Assembly (NCBI GenBank): GCA_002410555.1
Contig: DHSR01000033.1
Span: 151,566 to 215,565, forward strand
DNA: 64,000 nucleotides
Source of the DNA: Bacteroidales bacterium UBA5281
GTDB lineage: Bacteria; Bacteroidota; Bacteroidia; Bacteroidales; Lentimicrobiaceae
Direction: 5' to 3'
The notes beneath the pieces were generated by a model, which saw only the letters and a program-made list of their open reading frames with translations, was not told the DNA's origin and did no database searches. A program made the translations under genes and the position numbers. Shown piece by piece: positions 61,309-64,000 of this stretch; the stretch's first letter is position 1; every line of letters begins with the position of its first letter.

Positions 61309-61516
61309 GAAAAAACATTCTACTTTATTTTTTAAATATAAAAAACATTGAAAATCAGATAAATAGTCGCTTTAAACTTAACGAAATATGGTTGAATTAT
61401 ACAAAAGCAATTTCAATAATTTAAAGAAATGGCAGTGCAAGTCATCTAAGTCATAGATTAAAACCATACTTTTACGTGAATAATCCTCTGCATACCATGA
61501 ATTACATCCTTATTTT

Positions 61517-62425
61517 ATGAATTGGGAAATAATGATCCGAAGTTACAAAATTCATCTCCAGGTGGAACGAAACATGCCTGCCAATACGGTGAATGCATAT
61601 GTGCGCGATGTTAAAAAATTGCAGTGCTATTTTCAAGGGGTTGAAATTTCTGTAAATCCTACAAAAGTGGATGCCAGGCAACTGAATAAATTTGTAGAGA
61701 CTCTGGCTGAATTGGGATTGGCTCCCGCTACACAATCCAGAATAATTTCAGGTATCCGTTCATTTTATGATTTTTTGATAGTAGAAAACCTTATTACGCA
61801 TAACCCTGCTGAAATGCTTGAGTTGCCCAGAAAAGGCCTTCACCTTCCGGAGGTACTCTCTTTGGATGAGATTACCAAAATTATTGATAGTATTGATATG
61901 AGTCAGCCACAGGGAGAACGAAATAAAGCTATGGTGGAATTGCTCTATGGTTGTGGGTTGCGGGTGTCGGAACTGATAAATTTAAAATTGTCAGATATTC
62001 GCTGGGAGGATGGTTTTATTGTGGTGACAGGCAAAGGCAATAAGCAAAGGGCAATACCGTTGGGAAAAATCGCCGAGAAACAACTAAAACAATACATAGA
62101 GCAGGTCAGGGTGCATGAAAAAATCAAACGGTATAGCGAAGATGTAGTTTTTTTAAATAACCGTGGACAGAAACTAAGCCGGGCCATGATATTTCACATC
62201 ATTAAACAACAGGCAAGCATTGCAGGGCTTAACAAACAGATAAGCCCGCATACATTTAGACATTCGTTTGCCACCCATTTAATAGAAAAAGGTGCAGACC
62301 TCAGGGCAGTTCAGGAAATGTTGGGTCATGCTTCCATTACCACTACTGAAATCTACACCCATCTAAACCGGGAATTCATCAGGCAAAGTATTCTGAAATT
62401 TCATCCCCGGGCCAAATACAAATAA
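61517..62425 (+). CDS. xerD: Site-specific tyrosine recombinase XerD
   Basis: 302 aa. SAM-like N-terminal core-binding domain (1-105) and a complete catalytic set: Arg149 (GCGLRVSE), Lys173 (TGKGNKQR), His245 and Arg248 (HTFRHS), His271 (LGHAS) and Tyr280 (TEIYTHL). The length and MLGHASITTTEIYTHL favour XerD over XerC or an integron/phage integrase. It resolves chromosome dimers at dif with a partner. No mobile-element genes flank it, so it is the housekeeping enzyme. Confidence 0.94.
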   Translation: MNWEIMIRSYKIHLQVERNMPANTVNAYVRDVKKLQCYFQGVEISVNPTKVDARQLNKFVETLAELGLAPATQSRIISGIRSFYDFLIVENLITHNPAEMLELPRKGLHLPEVLSLDEITKIIDSIDMSQPQGERNKAMVELLYGCGLRVSELINLKLSDIRWEDGFIVVTGKGNKQRAIPLGKIAEKQLKQYIEQVRVHEKIKRYSEDVVFLNNRGQKLSRAMIFHIIKQQASIAGLNKQISPHTFRHSFATHLIEKGADLRAVQEMLGHASITTTEIYTHLNREFIRQSILKFHPRAKYK

Positions 62426-62427
62426 GG

Positions 62428-62913
62428 CTATTCGTCGTCCTCAAAATCATCAAATTCTTCGATCTCACCATCTTCATTTACAAAAACACCCCAGTTTACG
62501 GTAACCAATTCGTTATTGTGGAAATAGAAGTCAATGAGCGCTTCATCGAAGGAGATTCTTTTTTCGCCCCATTCTTCATCTCCCGAATCTATATGGGTAT
62601 AGCCTTCTGATTTCATGAGATCAATAATTTCCGCTTCATTCATCTCAAATACTTTCTTTCCAAACAGTGTAGTGCTTTCATGATCGGTTTCGAAACAGGA
62701 AAGCACATGATTATTTTTACCTTCAAAGAATACAGTAATGCCCAGCTCATCGTAATTCCAGATTATAGTATCCAGATCTTCATCACCTTCTTCGCCGATA
62801 TTTTCAATTTCTTCCGGTTTCCCGAGAACATTTTCAACAGCAACTGGCAAATCTCCGAATTTAAGGCTATCCAGCCCTTCGAGCAGTTGTATTTCCATTT
62901 TAATTTTTTCCAT
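62428..62913 (-). CDS. Acidic hypothetical protein
   Basis: 161 aa, very acidic throughout, ending EEFDDFEDDE. Features include LKFGDLPVAVENVLGKPEEIE, which recalls helix-turn motifs of BamE-like or SMI1/KNR4-like folds, and a repeated pattern of short beta-strands with aromatic residues (FYFHNNELVTVNWGVFV). No signal peptide. I do not recognise the family. It converges with xerD with a 2-nt gap and follows the SDR gene by 28 nt. Confidence 0.6.
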   Translation of the reverse strand: MEKIKMEIQLLEGLDSLKFGDLPVAVENVLGKPEEIENIGEEGDEDLDTIIWNYDELGITVFFEGKNNHVLSCFETDHESTTLFGKKVFEMNEAEIIDLMKSEGYTHIDSGDEEWGEKRISFDEALIDFYFHNNELVTVNWGVFVNEDGEIEEFDDFEDDE

Positions 62914-62941
62914 TGGTTTGATTGTTTTGGGTTAGGACTAA

Positions 62942-63754
62942 TTAATTCTTTATTGGGGACTCAGGTTCTTTTGCCATATGATTATAAGTCAGGTGACTGA
63001 CAATTCGAGGTAAAAACCGGTTGAGAAAAACAGCCAGTTTTCCTTCTAAAAAAGTAAGCACCAATACATTTTTTCGTTTGATGATGGCGCGTGTAATTTT
63101 TCGGGCGGCTTTTTCGGCTGACATCATTTTATTTTCGGCCCTGGGAGTTTCACCCTGAAACGATCCATCACCCAGCAGGGCTACTTTACGGATGTTTGTA
63201 GCAGTAAAACCCGGGGCGGCCAACATTACATGCAAACCGGTTTTTTCGTTTTCGCACCTGAGGGTATCAAGGAAGCCCCTGATGGCAAATTTAGAGGCTG
63301 AATACCCTGTCCGACCCGGCAAGCCAATATAGCCGGCTACGGAAATAATCCCTACTACCGAACCCTTTGTTTCGAGCAGGTAAGGTAAGGCAAATTTGGT
63401 GCAATAAACAGTTCCCCAGAAATTGATCTCCATCAGGGTTCGAATGACATTTAAATTTGTATCTTTGAATGCAGATCGCATGGAAACACCAGCATTGTTG
63501 ATCAATATATCAATTCGGCCAAAAGTTTCTACCGTTTTGTCAATTAAAACCCGACAGTCTTCTTCGCGACTGACATCGGCAACGATATCCAGTACTTCAA
63601 CCTTTTGCCATCGGAGTTCAGAGGCTGCCTCTGCCAGTCGGGAAGCATTGCGCGCAGAGATGACTACTTTAGCCTTTAACTTACCAAATTCATGAGCTAA
63701 GGCCAGACCAATTCCACTTGATCCACCGGTTATAATAACGACTTTATCCTTCAA
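62942..63754 (-). CDS. Short-chain dehydrogenase/reductase (SDR)
   Basis: 270 aa. NAD(P)-binding TGGSSGIGLA near the N-terminus, NNAGVSM, the Ser of IISVAGYIG and the YSASK catalytic Tyr-Lys define a classical SDR. The C-terminal part includes a basic, hydrophobic stretch (IIKRKNVLVLTFLEGKLAVFLNRFLPRIV), as in membrane-associated SDRs of the DHRS7 type. Substrate unknown. A -7-like TACCTTTG (minus) occurs at 63807-63814. Confidence 0.92.
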   Translation of the reverse strand: MKDKVVIITGGSSGIGLALAHEFGKLKAKVVISARNASRLAEAASELRWQKVEVLDIVADVSREEDCRVLIDKTVETFGRIDILINNAGVSMRSAFKDTNLNVIRTLMEINFWGTVYCTKFALPYLLETKGSVVGIISVAGYIGLPGRTGYSASKFAIRGFLDTLRCENEKTGLHVMLAAPGFTATNIRKVALLGDGSFQGETPRAENKMMSAEKAARKITRAIIKRKNVLVLTFLEGKLAVFLNRFLPRIVSHLTYNHMAKEPESPIKN

Positions 63755-63875
63755 AGGCTATACTTAAAATTTGAATGACAATATTAACTATATTTTTTCA
63801 CCCCGGCAAAGGTATGTAAATCTAAAATGTCAATTTTCTTTTTCGAAAACATTTTGGCTAAGGATAAGTAATGGG

Positions 63876-63923
63876 TGATGTGTTGATTTGTTGATTTGTT
63901 GATGTGTTGATGTGTTGAGTTGT
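63876..63923. repeat. 8-bp tandem repeat (KTGTTGAT)
   Basis: Five units at 63880-63919 (GTGTTGAT, TTGTTGAT, TTGTTGAT, GTGTTGAT, GTGTTGAG), then TTGTT. Slippage-prone simple sequence. Confidence 0.8.
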
Positions 63924-63933
63924 TAAATGGAAC

Positions 63934-63966
63934 GTCCTGACAAGTTTTCTTCTAACTTGTCAGGAC
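63934..63966. repeat. 13-bp inverted repeat (GTCCTGACAAGTT)
   Basis: GTCCTGACAAGTT (63934-63946) and AACTTGTCAGGAC (63954-63966) pair perfectly around a seven-base loop. CCTGACA...TGTCAGG palindromes occur as dispersed repeats in Bacteroidetes; it could also act as a weak terminator. Confidence 0.65.
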
Positions 63967-64000
63967 TTTGAGGGACAGTAAGGAGTGATTGTTGATTCGT

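Noticed and set aside
61517..62425. Mobile-element integrase
   Set aside because: Length and motifs are those of housekeeping XerD, and no attachment sites, repeats or phage genes flank it.
63876..63923. CRISPR array
   Set aside because: Units are 8 bp with no spacers; it is a simple tandem repeat.

Overview
The window looks like a chromosomal segment of an anaerobic or fermentative member of the Bacteroidetes (Bacteroidota), probably near Bacteroidales/Marinilabiliales. The sequence grounds are: repeated promoters of the form TTTG-N19-21-TAnnTTTG; almost no Shine-Dalgarno sequences; Bacteroidetes-typical genes (DUF4295 beside bL33, DUF6580, DUF5362, DUF1573, a GH13_8-like branching enzyme, a GroES-like solo protein); a four-subunit 2-oxoacid:ferredoxin oxidoreductase; and an ADP-forming acyl-CoA synthetase. 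The placement is inference from content only.

Layout. 1-5 kb (minus): a partial EEP-family membrane protein, two adjacent rhomboid proteases, mutL and a one-TM protein. 5-13 kb: GroES-like protein, DUF6580 membrane protein, envelope proteins (porin-like barrel, OmpA lipoprotein), YtcJ-like amidohydrolase lipoprotein, two thioredoxin-fold proteins, arfB, a PAS protein, tRNA-Arg(ACG) and two secreted proteins. 13-26 kb: AspT/YidE-type transporter, korDABC operon followed by an aminotransferase, C69 dipeptidase, SGNH hydrolase with ADP-forming acyl-CoA synthetase, and a FemX-like protein. 26-31 kb: DhaL(FakA)-DegV(FakB) fusion, lipoprotein, DUF1573 protein, aminotransferase. 31-33.7 kb: a degraded accessory patch with a truncated GxxExxY gene, the tail of a polymorphic-toxin-like gene with an intact immunity-like membrane protein, an RHS-like fragment, CTCTGTG repeats and a frameshifted namZ-like gene. 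33.8-48 kb: LolC/E-like permease, cysH (APS reductase), MBL hydrolase, Mpl-like ligase, clpC, gyrA, TPR protein, glgB and small proteins. 48.7-49.3 kb: no convincing protein gene, but a strong promoter, structured interior and terminator that look like an unidentified ncRNA of about 320 nt. 49-64 kb: RelA-like synthetase with a degenerate HD domain, floA-nfeD, M48 peptidase, clpS, CoA-type Nudix, OsmC, KamA-like radical SAM protein, thioesterase, MORN-like protein, rimO, ftsY, DUF4295, rpmG, xerD, an acidic protein and an SDR.

How genes work together. Dipeptidase, aminotransferases, ferredoxin-dependent 2-oxoacid oxidoreductase and ADP-forming acyl-CoA synthetase together make a plausible route from peptides to amino acids, 2-oxoacids, acyl-CoA and organic acid plus ATP, consistent with amino-acid fermentation. 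Mpl-like ligase, FemX-like protein and the broken NamZ homologue concern peptidoglycan synthesis and recycling. ClpC and ClpS, FloA and NfeD, and the rpmG-DUF4295-ftsY-rimO stretch are housekeeping sets.

Most of the window is ordinary core genome. The least explained parts are the ncRNA candidate at 48.8-49.1 kb, the toxin/immunity remnant at 31.5-32.0 kb, a palindrome over the rpmG -33 box, and a long palindrome upstream of glgB. I did not find a clear multi-gene novel system.
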